In this document: piece after piece, positions 44,456-53,562 of the stretch | Layout: every line of letters starts with the position of its first letter | How positions within the stretch are numbered: position 1 is the stretch's first letter | Origin: Fibrisoma montanum | GTDB taxonomy: Bacteria; Bacteroidota; Bacteroidia; Cytophagales; Spirosomataceae | Reading direction: 5' to 3' | Assembly (NCBI RefSeq): GCF_003583365.1 | Contig: NZ_QXED01000006.1 | Location: 310,001-374,000 of the forward strand | DNA: 64,000 nt | Made by a program: the position numbers and the translations under genes | The notes under the pieces: model-generated | Seen by the model: the letters and a program-made list of their open reading frames with translations, nothing else | The model's database searches: none | Told to the model about the DNA's origin: nothing

Positions 44456-44925
44456 TCATTGTACGTACGTAACGCGTTGGCCGCTGGTCAGCAGGCGACG
44501 GTGATAGTCGATCTGCCCCAGGTGGTAATTCAAGTGCCCGTTCAGGTGCGTCAGAAAATAATGAGTTGTCATGGGATAGCCCAGCACCTCCTCGGGGTAG
44601 GGTTCGCTGAGAACCTCATCCGACAACGCGGCCAACGTCCGGCTTACTACCTCGCTCGTAGTGGCGAGCCGCGCCAGCAGTTCAGTTTTCGGTACGTGTC
44701 TGGTGGTAAATTCTGCCTCCCGGTCGCGCACGTAGTCCGTCCCGCCCAACTGCTTACCGATATACGTATTCAGATTCCCGATCAGGTGCAGGCACAAATA
44801 CCGGCCGAATTGCTGATGCCTGGTGCCAGTTCCCACAACCCGGCTTCGTCGGGATAAGCCTCAATCTGCTGCGCCAGCCGCTTCAGATCCCGGGTAAACA
44901 GCACGACAAACGTTTCGATTAGCAT
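44456..44925 (-). pseudogene. DinB family protein gene with a frameshift
   Basis: The start at 44925 gives MLIETFVVLFTRDLKRLA and runs through 42 residues to NSAG, then meets a stop a few codons later. In another frame the protein continues as YLCLHLIGNLNTYIG and on to TYVQ at 44456. The two parts join as NSAG-YLCLHLIGN, the typical DinB pattern, if one base is missing near 44801-44806 (GGCCGG). With the base restored the protein would have 156 residues, the usual size. It is either a true pseudogene or a sequencing error. Confidence 0.75.
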
Positions 44926-44947
44926 ACGATGTGTAGTACAAGACCTG

Positions 44948-46210
44948 CTACGCCCGCTCTTCCCAGACCTGACATACGTTTACAATCACCTCGACGGCCT
45001 TTTGCATATCCTGCACCGACACCCACTCCAACCGGGAGTGAAACGCGTGTTCGCCCGCAAAAATGTTCGGGCAGGGCAGCCCCATGAACGACAGCCGCGA
45101 CCCGTCCGTACCGCCCCGGATACTACGCCGTTCGGGCGACAGGCCGGTCCGGCGAATGGCTTCGAGGGCATTGTCCACTACGGCCGGATGCTGATCAAGC
45201 ACCTCTTTCATGTTCCGGTACTGTTCTTTCACGACAAACTGCGCGGTCGAATTAGGGTAGTGGGTCAGTACGTTGTTCAGTCGGTCCTGAAGATACGCTT
45301 CCTTTTCGTGTAAGCCCGCCACCGTAAAGTCACGGATGATCAACTCAACCACGGCCTGGTCCTGGTTGCCTTCCATCCGGGTCGGGTGAACAAAACCCTC
45401 TTTACCCTCGGTCATTTCGGGCGACATCGTGTCCTTAGGCAGGGTAGCCAGAAAATCGGCGGCCATTTTCAGCGCGTTTTCGAGTTTTCCCTTTGCGAAG
45501 CCGGGGTGCGCACTGACGCCCTGGATCGTGATCCTGACGGCGTCGGCCGAGAACGTTTCATCCTCCAGCGTTCCGAGGGCTTCGCCGTCGATCGTGTAGC
45601 CGAACTGAGCCCCCAGTTTCTGAATATTGACCTTTTCGGTGCCGCGCCCCACTTCTTCGTCGGGCGTAAACAGCAGCCGGATGGTGCCGTGCTTCACCTC
45701 CGGATGAGTCATCAGATAATTGGCGGCATCCATAATTTCGGCCACCCCCGCTTTGTTGTCGGCACCCAGGAGCGTTGTGCCACTGGCCGTAACAATATCG
45801 TTGCCAATCTGCTCCCGCAGATCCGGGTGATCGGCCACGCGAATGACCGGCAAAGGCTCGTCGGCGGCCCGGCGTTCCGGCAACACGATGTCAGTTCCGT
45901 CCCAGCGCTCATGCACCATCGGTTTCACACCGGCCCCGGTTACGTCGGGCGATGTGTCGACGTGCGAGCAAAAGCAGATAACTGGTACGTCAGCTTTGTC
46001 GGTATTAGCCGGAATGGTCGCGTAGACGTAACCCCATTCATCAAGTTCAGCATCCGAAATGCCCATCTCGTGTAGTTCCTGCACCAGAACGCGGCTCAGG
46101 TCTTTCTGCTTTTCGGTCGATGGGTTAGCCGTCGATTGCGGGTCCGACTGGGTATCAATCTGTACGTAGCGGAGAAACCGCTCGAGTGCCGTGAAGCGAT
46201 AGTCATTCAT
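44948..46210 (-). CDS. pepT: Peptidase T (tripeptidase)
   Basis: Zinc aminopeptidase that removes the N-terminal residue of tripeptides in the cytoplasm. I chose the ATG at 46210 (420 residues, MNDYRFTALERFLRYV). The M20 metal motifs are CSHVDTSPD, LLGADNKAGVA, TPDEEVGRG and TIDGEALG; the C-terminal RGGTDGSRLSFMGLPCPNIF is typical. It is divergent from a HAD hydrolase gene. Confidence 0.95.
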   Translation of the reverse strand: MNDYRFTALERFLRYVQIDTQSDPQSTANPSTEKQKDLSRVLVQELHEMGISDAELDEWGYVYATIPANTDKADVPVICFCSHVDTSPDVTGAGVKPMVHERWDGTDIVLPERRAADEPLPVIRVADHPDLREQIGNDIVTASGTTLLGADNKAGVAEIMDAANYLMTHPEVKHGTIRLLFTPDEEVGRGTEKVNIQKLGAQFGYTIDGEALGTLEDETFSADAVRITIQGVSAHPGFAKGKLENALKMAADFLATLPKDTMSPEMTEGKEGFVHPTRMEGNQDQAVVELIIRDFTVAGLHEKEAYLQDRLNNVLTHYPNSTAQFVVKEQYRNMKEVLDQHPAVVDNALEAIRRTGLSPERRSIRGGTDGSRLSFMGLPCPNIFAGEHAFHSRLEWVSVQDMQKAVEVIVNVCQVWEERA

Positions 46211-46237
46211 ATCGTTTGCCGTTATTGGCGTCGGCTG

Positions 46238-46257
46238 CAAATGTAAACGTAAGTTTG
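46238..46257. promoter_or_regulatory. Divergent promoters of pepT and the HAD gene
   Basis: TACATTTG on the minus strand (46245-46238) faces pepT, and TAAGTTTG on the plus strand (46250-46257) faces the HAD gene, only 4 bp apart. A TTGG 21 nt before the plus-strand box (46225-46228) fits as -33; the minus-strand -33 is unclear. Confidence 0.4.
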
Positions 46258-46293
46258 GCTTACTTTGCGCCGACGAACATTCAACCGCCACAA

Positions 46294-46962
46294 ATGTCCT
46301 CGATTCTGTCTCAACCCAATCTGAAAAATATCATCTTCGACCTCGGCGATGTGATCATACCGATCGACCTGAGCGCTCCTCTCCGCAACTTTGCCATGCT
46401 GGCCAACCTGCCTGAAGACGACGTACGGGCGCTCTGGAATCAACACAACATCGGGATGCAGTACGAAACCGGCCTGATCGACGACGACGCGTTCCGCAAC
46501 CACGTCCGGCAATTGCTCAACAACCGCAGCAACAACCCCGATACGGAAGCAGCAGACCACTGGGCGGATGAAGTAATCGATACAGCCTGGAACACCGTCC
46601 TGCTCGAACTACCCATCGAACGGATTGAGCGGATCAGGCAGCTAAAAGATCGGTACCGTCTGTTCCTGCTCAGCAATACCAGTCCGATTCACATCCGGCA
46701 GGTAAACCGCATCCTGACGGAACTGGGCCAGCCCACTCTGGAGGAACTCTTCGAACGTGTTTTTTATTCCTATGATATCCGGCTGGCCAAGCCGTCGCCC
46801 GAGATCTACCAGCACGTACTGTCCGAAGCGGGTATTGCAGCCGAAGAAACGGCTTTCCTCGACGACAATGCCGCGAACATCCGGGCCGCTGCTGAGTTAG
46901 GTATAACGGCTGTGCACGTTCAGCCGCCGTTAACGATCATCGATTACCTGAAATACGTATGA
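46294..46962 (+). CDS. HAD family hydrolase
   Basis: A 222-residue phosphatase-like enzyme from the ATG at 46294. HAD motif I is FDLGDVI with Asp16 as nucleophile and Asp19 as acid/base; motif II is LLSNTS; motif III is the Lys of AKPSPEIYQ; motif IV is LDDNAANIRAA. The helical cap between motifs I and II fits the YihX/epoxide-hydrolase N-terminal type. The substrate is unknown. Confidence 0.9.
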   Translation: MSSILSQPNLKNIIFDLGDVIIPIDLSAPLRNFAMLANLPEDDVRALWNQHNIGMQYETGLIDDDAFRNHVRQLLNNRSNNPDTEAADHWADEVIDTAWNTVLLELPIERIERIRQLKDRYRLFLLSNTSPIHIRQVNRILTELGQPTLEELFERVFYSYDIRLAKPSPEIYQHVLSEAGIAAEETAFLDDNAANIRAAAELGITAVHVQPPLTIIDYLKYV

Positions 46963-46970
46963 TGTAGCCT

Positions 46971-47018
46971 ATATGATGTATTCACCTGAATTTATACATC
47001 CTACCTCATACATCATAT
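46971..47018. repeat. Inverted repeat between the HAD and M50 genes
   Basis: ATATGATGTAT (46971-46981) and ATACATCATAT (47008-47018) are complementary across 26 bp; GATGTA recurs just before. It may act as a weak terminator of the HAD gene or be a degraded repeat. Confidence 0.45.
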
Positions 47019-47025
47019 CTCCTCA

Positions 47026-48207
47026 ATGAACCCACGCATTCGAAGTTACCTTATCCACATCGGCTTGTTTGTGATTACACTCATTACTACCACCCTGGCG
47101 GGTGCCGAGTGGATCTATGGCCGGCTGTTTATTCCGCTTGAGTACATTGATCCGGCAACAAAACAACCCGTTCGTATGCCAACCCTCGGCTGGCCGGAGT
47201 TTGTAGCTGGTTTTCAGTTTTCGATTCCGTTTCTGGCTATCCTGACGGTTCATGAATTTGGTCATTATTTCGTAGCCAAAGCCAATCGGGTACGGGTCAC
47301 GCTGCCTTATTACATTCCGCTGTGGTTTGGCATTGGCCAGAGCATCGGCACGCTGGGGGCGTTTATTCGCATTCAGGATTACGTGAACAGCCGCCGGAAA
47401 TACTTCGACATTGGCATCGCCGGGCCGCTGGCCGGTTTTGTGCTGGCGCTGGTTGTACTGTGGTATGGGTTTACGCACCTCCCTCCGATCGATTACATTT
47501 TTACGATACACCCGGAATATAAAAAATGGGGGCTGCGCTACGGCGAGTACGCCTATCTGAACCTGCCGAAAGGCACCGCCGTCAGCTTGGGTAATTCGCC
47601 CCTGTTCTGGTTTTTCAAGACCTACGTAGCCGACCCGGCGCTTTTGCCGCATCCAAACGAGATCACACACTATCCATTCCTGCTGGCGGGGTATCTGGCT
47701 CTGTTCTTTACCTCTCTGAACCTGATCCCCATCGGGCAACTGGACGGCGGGCATATTCTCTACGGCCTGATCGGCCGGGAGCGCTTTCAGTGGGTAGCCC
47801 CATCGTTGTTTATTGTCTTTATATTCTACGCAGGTCTGGGCGTTTTCAAACCCACTGATTTCGCGGTATCGACTGACGAGGCTTTCTTCTCGGAGATGCT
47901 CTACTTTGCCGGCTACATTCTGTTCGTTTACATCTGCTGTTCGCGCATCAGCGAAAACCGAATGAACAGTCTGGTGATAGCCCTCAGTATCGTAGCGGCT
48001 CAACTGTTGTTTTCGTGGCTACGTCCGGACTGGGAGGGGTATTCCAACTTTCTCGTCTTTACGTTCGTACTCGGGCGTGTTTTAGGCATCCATCATCCCG
48101 AAACCCAGCTCGACGAGCCACTTGACGTAAAACGGCAGATTCTCGGCTGGCTGGCGCTGGTGGTGTTTGTGCTTTGTTTCAGCCCCCGCCCTTTCATACT
48201 CAACTAA
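47026..48207 (+). CDS. Site-2 protease family membrane metalloprotease (M50)
   Basis: A 393-residue protein with about eight transmembrane helices. The zinc site is HEFGH (76-80), and the third ligand lies in LNLIPIGQLDGGH. GQSIGTLGAFIRIQD and KYFDIGIAGPLAGF are further family stretches. There is no PDZ domain, so it belongs to the compact S2P group that cleaves membrane-spanning regulators. The substrate is unknown. Confidence 0.92.
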   Translation: MNPRIRSYLIHIGLFVITLITTTLAGAEWIYGRLFIPLEYIDPATKQPVRMPTLGWPEFVAGFQFSIPFLAILTVHEFGHYFVAKANRVRVTLPYYIPLWFGIGQSIGTLGAFIRIQDYVNSRRKYFDIGIAGPLAGFVLALVVLWYGFTHLPPIDYIFTIHPEYKKWGLRYGEYAYLNLPKGTAVSLGNSPLFWFFKTYVADPALLPHPNEITHYPFLLAGYLALFFTSLNLIPIGQLDGGHILYGLIGRERFQWVAPSLFIVFIFYAGLGVFKPTDFAVSTDEAFFSEMLYFAGYILFVYICCSRISENRMNSLVIALSIVAAQLLFSWLRPDWEGYSNFLVFTFVLGRVLGIHHPETQLDEPLDVKRQILGWLALVVFVLCFSPRPFILN

Positions 48208-48257
48208 TACGTTCGGGCAGGACGTAGCCTCCTACCCGAACGGTCAGGCTCAGCCGA

Positions 48258-48953
48258 CTACAGCAACCCTTCGTCGGCAAAGCTGAAATACGACTTGTCG
48301 GTAAAAATCAGGTGATCCAGCACCGGAATGTCGAGCAAACGCCCGGCGTCCTTCAGTTTTCTTGTCAGGTCCTTATCGGCCTGCGAGGGCGTCAGGTTTC
48401 CCGACGGATGGTTGTGAAACAGGATCATGGAACTGGCCAGATGCTCGATAGCCTGTTTGAAAATCAGCTTGGGGTCGGCTACCGTTCCCGAAACCCCTCC
48501 GGCACTGATCTGCACCGGACGCAAAATCTCGTTGGCCCGGTTCATCAGCAGAATCCAGAATTCTTCGTGCGGCTTGTCCATCAGGTGCGGTATCATCTCA
48601 TTGTAGGCATCGCGGGAGCAGGTCACCCGTGCCCGCTGGGGCCGGTCCTGCTCTTTCCGCCGACGGCCCAGTTCCAGCGCTGACACGATACTAATTGCTT
48701 TGGCTTCGCCGATTCCTTTGAATTTTGAGAGGTCTTTGACGCTCAGCCTGGCCAGGTCATTCAGGTTATTACTGACACTCTGAAGGATAATTTTCGATAC
48801 GTCGACGGCCGTCAGATCGGTGGTGCCGGAGCCGATCAGGATCGCAATGAGTTCGGCGTCGGAGAGGGCGGCTTTGCCCTTGAGCATCAGTTTTTCGCGG
48901 GGACGGTCTTCTTCTGCCCAGCTCAGGATTTTGCGGGGATTATCGTAGGACAT
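48258..48953 (-). CDS. radC: RadC family JAB-domain protein
   Basis: A 231-residue protein. The N-terminal UPF0758 region has EDRPREKLMLKGKAALSDAELIAI and a helix-hairpin-helix (KFKGIGEAKAISIVSA). The C-terminal JAMM domain has the metal motif HNHPSGNLTPSQAD. Once linked to DNA repair, its biochemical role is unsettled. It stands alone on the minus strand. Confidence 0.93.
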   Translation of the reverse strand: MSYDNPRKILSWAEEDRPREKLMLKGKAALSDAELIAILIGSGTTDLTAVDVSKIILQSVSNNLNDLARLSVKDLSKFKGIGEAKAISIVSALELGRRRKEQDRPQRARVTCSRDAYNEMIPHLMDKPHEEFWILLMNRANEILRPVQISAGGVSGTVADPKLIFKQAIEHLASSMILFHNHPSGNLTPSQADKDLTRKLKDAGRLLDIPVLDHLIFTDKSYFSFADEGLL

Positions 48954-48997
48954 TAATTCGGATTACGTTACGGATGGAATACGTCCCGAAAATGCAT

Positions 48998-49028
48998 AAA
49001 AAAACCTTACCCGACATGCAGATAAGGT
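48998..49028 (-). terminator. Terminator of rpsT
   Basis: ACCTTA and TAAGGT form a short stem around a 13-nt loop, followed on the minus strand by seven Ts. It lies about 85 bp beyond the rpsT stop. Confidence 0.6.
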
Positions 49029-49113
49029 CTGATTTGTAAATGCAGGGGCGGCCTCAGTAAGAGCCAGCTACTGCATAAATACGGGAAAACCGGCCGCGAT
49101 ACGACGCAAATCC

Positions 49114-49386
49114 TTAGGCAGTTGCCTGAGCCGGAGCCAGTTTGTTAACAAAACGAGCCAGCTTCGATTTGTTGTTAGCGGCTTTGTTTTTGTGAATAAC
49201 GTTACGCTTCGCCAGCTTGTCCAGGGCTGATGAAACTTTCTTGAACAGTTCAACTGCCATCGCGTGGTCAGTCGTCGTGCGCAGTTTTTTAACTAAGTTC
49301 CGGGTCGTTGTGTGCTGATAACGATTCAACAGCCGCTTCTTTGCACTTGACCGGATCGCTTTCTTAGCGGATTTGTGGTTTGCCAT
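49114..49386 (-). CDS. rpsT: 30S ribosomal protein S20
   Basis: A 90-residue basic protein that binds 16S rRNA. The ATG at 49386 gives MANHKSAKKAIRSSAKKRLLNR, an exact family start. The rest is helical with KNKAANNKSKLARFVNKL near the C-terminus. It is transcribed alone from a nearby promoter. Confidence 0.96.
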   Translation of the reverse strand: MANHKSAKKAIRSSAKKRLLNRYQHTTTRNLVKKLRTTTDHAMAVELFKKVSSALDKLAKRNVIHKNKAANNKSKLARFVNKLAPAQATA

Positions 49387-49424
49387 TTTTATGCAATAAA
49401 TTTCGTAGTCGCCAAATGAGTCCG

Positions 49425-49457
49425 CAAAGATAGCAGAATTAGTCAAAATCAGCAACA
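49425..49457 (-). promoter_or_regulatory. Promoter of rpsT
   Basis: On the minus strand a GTTG-type box (49457-49454), a 21-nt spacer and TATCTTTG (49432-49425), 39 bp before the rpsT ATG. Confidence 0.5.
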
Positions 49458-49498
49458 ACTCCGCTCAAAAATCTTAGTTTAGCGACTGGTAGTCATTT

Positions 49499-49573
49499 GG
49501 TTTACGGTTTTCATTTTTCGGTAGTACGTCCCTGTTTCGGTAAGTACACCCCGTAATCAGAAAACCGTAAACC
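49499..49573. repeat. Dispersed hairpin element, copy B
   Basis: GGTTTACGGTTTTC (49499-49512) pairs perfectly with GAAAACCGTAAACC (49560-49573) across 47 bp. The loop contains further TTTCGGTA motifs. It belongs to the same type as copies A and C. Confidence 0.75.
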
Positions 49574-49588
49574 AGTAACGTACCTGTT

Positions 49589-49987
49589 CTACTGCCGGAT
49601 ATCGGCATTGACAACCAGGATCTTCTCCCAGGCTCCTTTGTTCCGTTCGATGAACTGGCGATACGCTTCGCTTTTCTCATACGCAAGAATATCGTCTTCA
49701 CTCTGAAACGTCAGGTAATGCATTACGTCATAATCAGCAACGGCTCCATCTGGCAAAATGGTCCGGCCTGACGAGTAATTTACGATCTGTGGAATTTCAT
49801 GTTTTAGGGATGCAAAACCGTGCATATGCTGCTCAACTGCTTGATTTTCTACCCCTTTTTTGAATTTAACGCACACAATTCGCTGTTTCTGCGCTTTGCG
49901 GGCAGGTGAATAGGCGCCGTAGATTATCAGGGCAAAGGCCAGAAAGAACCCCGTAACTAATGCGTATCCAATGGCTTTACGATTCAT
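49589..49987 (-). CDS. Membrane-anchored Dabb domain protein
   Basis: A 132-residue protein with one N-terminal helix (about 7-27) and a stress-responsive alpha-beta barrel (Dabb) domain: RIVCVKFKKGVENQAVEQHM, IPQIVNYSSGRTI, YDVMHYLTFQSEDDILAYEKS and a final VVNADIRQ. Dabb domains dimerise, and some bind or convert small hydrophobic molecules. The function here is unknown. Confidence 0.75.
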   Translation of the reverse strand: MNRKAIGYALVTGFFLAFALIIYGAYSPARKAQKQRIVCVKFKKGVENQAVEQHMHGFASLKHEIPQIVNYSSGRTILPDGAVADYDVMHYLTFQSEDDILAYEKSEAYRQFIERNKGAWEKILVVNADIRQ

Positions 49988-50090
49988 TATTTTGGCAAGT
50001 TATGTTTTTAACAAAATTTTATTCCGAATGGGGTGGTCGTTTTATCTGAATCTTTAAATAAATTCAAAGAATAGTACCACAACACCACAA

Positions 50091-51146
50091 ATGTACTTAA
50101 CTTTTATTTTGCAACTAATGTTCCGTTACTTTTTTATCATTTGTTTCCTGCTTCTGGGCACCGACACCGCTGGTGCATCCACCGGCTTGCCATCATCAAC
50201 GTCAATCGGTTCTGGTAATCAACCCATTATACTTGCCCCCCGCTGGGGCTTTTACGCGCATCAGCAGATTAACCGGCTGGCCGTTTTTACACTCCCCGCC
50301 GATATGATGCCTTTTTTCAAAAAACACATTGGTTTTCTGGCCGACAACGCCGTAAATCCCGATAAACGCCGGTACGCTGTCGTCGGCGAAGCTCCCCGGC
50401 ATTTTATCGATCTGGATGTATACAGTGATACGTCGGCGACAACCCTCCCGCGCCTGTACCGCGATGCTACCGAGCGGTATGGGGCCGATACGTTAGCCTT
50501 GCATGGTATTGTGCCGTGGCAGATTCAACTAACCAAGTACCAGTTAACCGAAGCGTTCCGGCAACGGGACGTCCGGCGCATTCTGCGCGTAGCCGCCGAT
50601 CTGGGGCATTACATCGCCGATGCCAACGTACCGCTTCACACAACCCGCAACTACAATGGCCAGTTAACCGGCCAGCAGGGTATTCATGGCTTCTGGGAGT
50701 CGCGTTTGCCAGAGCTGTTCAGTTCCAGTTATGATTTTCTGACGGGGCCGGCCGAATACCTTTATTCACCCCAGAAAGCGGCCTGGCGGGCAGTGTTCAA
50801 TGCGCATGCGGCTCTGGATTCGGTGCTGCGGTTCGAACGGGAGCTGACCGTTGCTACCGGCGACACCCGTAAGTTCAGCTTTGAGGAACGGAATGGACTG
50901 ACCACGAAAGTCTATGCTGCCGATTTTTCGCAACAATATCATGCTCTGCTGCGGGGGCAGGTCGAGCGGCAGATGCGGGCGTCGGTGAAGATGATCGGTG
51001 ATTTCTGGTACACCTGCTGGGTCGATGCCGGTCAGCCCGACCTGAAAGCACTGGCCAAATACCAGTTTACGGAACGGGAACAGCAGGAAGACGTAGAAGA
51101 AAAAAAGAGCTGGCTGAAACGACTGTTTTCAGCGCGGGACGAATAG
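50091..51146 (+). CDS. Zinc-dependent phospholipase C/S1-P1 nuclease-like exported protein
   Basis: A 351-residue protein with a hydrophobic signal sequence (about 10-30). Zinc-ligand type motifs are RWGFYAHQQINRLA, HFIDLDVY, DLGHYIADANVPLHTTRNY and GIHGFWESRLPE. This is the alpha-helical fold shared by zinc-dependent phospholipase C and S1/P1 nucleases. The start could also be the ATG at 50118. It is expected in the periplasm or outside. Whether it hydrolyses phospholipid or nucleic acid cannot be told. Confidence 0.85.
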   Translation: MYLTFILQLMFRYFFIICFLLLGTDTAGASTGLPSSTSIGSGNQPIILAPRWGFYAHQQINRLAVFTLPADMMPFFKKHIGFLADNAVNPDKRRYAVVGEAPRHFIDLDVYSDTSATTLPRLYRDATERYGADTLALHGIVPWQIQLTKYQLTEAFRQRDVRRILRVAADLGHYIADANVPLHTTRNYNGQLTGQQGIHGFWESRLPELFSSSYDFLTGPAEYLYSPQKAAWRAVFNAHAALDSVLRFERELTVATGDTRKFSFEERNGLTTKVYAADFSQQYHALLRGQVERQMRASVKMIGDFWYTCWVDAGQPDLKALAKYQFTEREQQEDVEEKKSWLKRLFSARDE

Positions 51147-51160
51147 ACGGTTGTAACCTT

Positions 51161-51232
51161 AAACCCCTGGAGGGGCTTAGCGCTGCTACTTCAGGATTTA
51201 GAGTAAGCAGCGTTAAGCCCCTCCAGGGGTTT
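51161..51232. repeat. 27-bp inverted repeat between convergent genes
   Basis: The arms 51161-51187 and 51206-51232 pair in 26 of 27 positions, the exception being a G-T pair. The outer part is AAACCCCTGGAGGGG, which is itself nearly palindromic. It lies between two convergent genes and may stop both transcripts, but it lacks a T-tract. A possible relic is at 31950-31971. Confidence 0.8.
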
Positions 51233-51251
51233 GGGGGTTTAACGTAAAGAA

Positions 51252-52121
51252 CTACACCACCAGCTTCTTCATGTACTCGGCGTCATTTTTCATGCTGGTC
51301 ATGACTGCCTGTGGGTATTCTTCCTGCTCAACAATGAAGTACTTGATGCCGCTGTCTTTGGCAACGCGCAGGGTCTTTTTGAAATCAACCGCACCTTTGC
51401 CGAGGTCATTCTGCACCGGTTTGCCGTTCTGCTTCGTATAATCTTTGATGTGGCACAGTTCGTACCGCTTACCATACTTGTTCAGGTGCGCGATCGTGTC
51501 CTGACCCGCTACGTCAATCCAGCACAGGTCCAGTTCGAACATAACGTTTTTGGGATCAGTATTGGCCAGCAGATACTCCTGCGGAATCTGACCGTTGAGC
51601 GGCTTAAAGGAATAATCGTGGTTATGATAACCGAATTTAAGCCCGCTTTTGCGCACCAGTTCACCGTCCCGGTTGAAACCGTCGGCAATACGTTTCCAGT
51701 CGTCCATGGTCTTCTGCGCACCAATGTACGGGCACAGTAGATAGCTCAGTCCAGCCTCGCTGGCCATGTCGATGCTTTTTTTCAATTCGTCGGGCTTACC
51801 GGCCTGCGCCCCATAGTTGAAGTGTGTACTGACCATCGTCACGCCCTGATCGTTCAGGAACGATTTGATTTCTTTCGGCGACATGCCCCACAGAAACCCC
51901 TGCGGCCCGCTGTAACTTTCAAACTGCTTGTAGCCCATCTGCGCTAGTTGGGTCATAATGCCTTTTGGATCTTTGGGCAATACGTCCCGAACGCTGTACA
52001 GTTGAACACCAAAGGTTTTGAATGTCTGGGCGGGTGCACCGGCCAACAGGTCGGTCTGGCTAAGGGCAAAGGCGCCGGCGCTCAGGAAGCCGGCTTGTTT
52101 CAGAAATAAGCGACGTTGCAT
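51252..52121 (-). CDS. Exported sugar phosphate isomerase/epimerase-like protein
   Basis: A 289-residue TIM-barrel protein of the xylose isomerase-like (AP endonuclease 2) superfamily. The N-terminus MQRRLFLKQAGFLSAGAFAL is a twin-arginine type signal, so it is probably exported folded. Barrel motifs are FGVQLYSVRDVL, KFGYHNHDYSF, MFELDLCWIDVAG and ELCHIKDYT with metal-binding residues. Spirosoma-type genomes hold many such proteins, and the substrates are mostly unknown. Confidence 0.88.
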   Translation of the reverse strand: MQRRLFLKQAGFLSAGAFALSQTDLLAGAPAQTFKTFGVQLYSVRDVLPKDPKGIMTQLAQMGYKQFESYSGPQGFLWGMSPKEIKSFLNDQGVTMVSTHFNYGAQAGKPDELKKSIDMASEAGLSYLLCPYIGAQKTMDDWKRIADGFNRDGELVRKSGLKFGYHNHDYSFKPLNGQIPQEYLLANTDPKNVMFELDLCWIDVAGQDTIAHLNKYGKRYELCHIKDYTKQNGKPVQNDLGKGAVDFKKTLRVAKDSGIKYFIVEQEEYPQAVMTSMKNDAEYMKKLVV

Positions 52122-52227
52122 ACAGAGAAAAGGATTTATAATACTAAACGCAAAGGTTATTAAGTTTTGGCAAAATCAACACCGGATTCTTTGCGACCTT
52201 TGCAATCCGTTTTTCGTTAGAGCATAC

Positions 52228-53475
52228 ATGGAACGCATGAGTTCATCAAAAATATATTTGCAGAATGGCCGCGATGAAGCCGTCCGGCGGTTTCACCCCT
52301 GGGTGTTTTCAGGCGCTATCGGGCGCTACGAAGGCAACCCGCAGGATGGGGATGTCGTTGAAGTCTACGACCGGAAGGGGCATTATCTCGCAACGGGCCA
52401 CTACCACGACGGCAGCATCGCGGTTCGCATTTTCTCCTTTGCGGCCACGGAAGAAGGCCCGGTTACGCCCGATGTCGACTACTGGACCCGCAAGCTGACC
52501 GGCATCCGGAGTGTCCGGCAGGCCATAATTCCGGCGGATACGAATTGCTACCGGCTCGTTCACGGCGAGGGCGACGGCTGCACCGGTCTGATCATCGACG
52601 TCTACAACGGCGTGGCGGTTGTGCAGGCGCATTCGATTGGTATGCACCGCGAACGCCAGCTGATTACTGACGCCCTCAAACAGGTACTGGGCGATGAACT
52701 AACCGCCGTTTACGACAAAAGCGCCGAAACCCTGCCGGAGCAGTACGGCCAGACCGTACAGAACGGCTATCTTTTCGGGCGGGTTGAAACGCCCCATCCA
52801 GTGCTCGAAAACGGGCATACGTTCATGGTCGACTGGATTACGGGTCAGAAAACTGGTTTCTTCCTCGATCAGCGCGACAACCGCTACCTGCTTTCGCGCT
52901 ACGCCAAAGGCAAAAAAGTGCTGAACGCGTTTTGCTATTCGGGTGGCTTTTCCATCTACGCTCTGAAGGCCGGTGCCCGGGCGGTGCATTCGGTTGATGT
53001 GTCGCAGAAAGCCATTGAACTAACGAACCGGAACGTAGCGGCTAATTTCGATCAGGCCGATGCGCACGACTCCTATGCCGACGATGTCATGCACTTTCTG
53101 AAAGCACGGACCCGCGCTTATGAAACGCCCGACGAAGATGAACCATCGGCCGAGGATGAGCAGTACGACGTAGTGATTCTGGACCCACCGGCCTACGCCA
53201 AAAGTTTGTCGGCACGGCACCGGGCCGTCCAGGGCTACAAACGCCTGAACGCCGAAGGCCTACGCCGGGTAGCCAAAGGCGGTATTCTGTTTACATTCTC
53301 CTGTTCGCAGGTGGTGGATCGCGAGTTGTTCTACAATACCATCGTAGCGGCTGCTATCGAAGCTGGTCGGCAGGTCCGGGTGCTGCACCACCTGAGCCAG
53401 CCCGCCGACCACCCGGTGAGTCTCTTTCACCCCGAGGGCGGTTATCTGAAGGGATTGGTATTGTGGGTTGAATAA
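52228..53475 (+). CDS. rlmI: 23S rRNA (cytosine-C5) methyltransferase, RlmI-like
   Basis: SAM-dependent RNA methyltransferase of 415 residues from the ATG at 52228; an ATG at 52237 is the alternative. It has a PUA domain at the N-terminus (HPWVFSGAIGR onward), a central GFFLDQRDNR stretch, the SAM site VLNAFCYSGGFSIYALKAGA, and DPPAYAKS with the catalytic region. A Cys in FTFSCSQVV near the end fits the m5C mechanism. It probably methylates C1962 of 23S rRNA. Confidence 0.92.
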   Translation: MERMSSSKIYLQNGRDEAVRRFHPWVFSGAIGRYEGNPQDGDVVEVYDRKGHYLATGHYHDGSIAVRIFSFAATEEGPVTPDVDYWTRKLTGIRSVRQAIIPADTNCYRLVHGEGDGCTGLIIDVYNGVAVVQAHSIGMHRERQLITDALKQVLGDELTAVYDKSAETLPEQYGQTVQNGYLFGRVETPHPVLENGHTFMVDWITGQKTGFFLDQRDNRYLLSRYAKGKKVLNAFCYSGGFSIYALKAGARAVHSVDVSQKAIELTNRNVAANFDQADAHDSYADDVMHFLKARTRAYETPDEDEPSAEDEQYDVVILDPPAYAKSLSARHRAVQGYKRLNAEGLRRVAKGGILFTFSCSQVVDRELFYNTIVAAAIEAGRQVRVLHHLSQPADHPVSLFHPEGGYLKGLVLWVE

Positions 53476-53562
53476 ATAAAGAGAGTGAAATGAAACAATT
53501 TTGAACAGTTTTTAGCTTATCGAGCTCCGATTTAAGTTTTATAACTTTCAGTACGCTACGTT

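Noticed and set aside
47023-48003. 326-codon minus-strand frame opposite the M50 protease
   Set aside because: It mirrors the protease gene and starts and ends without any support; no domain is seen.
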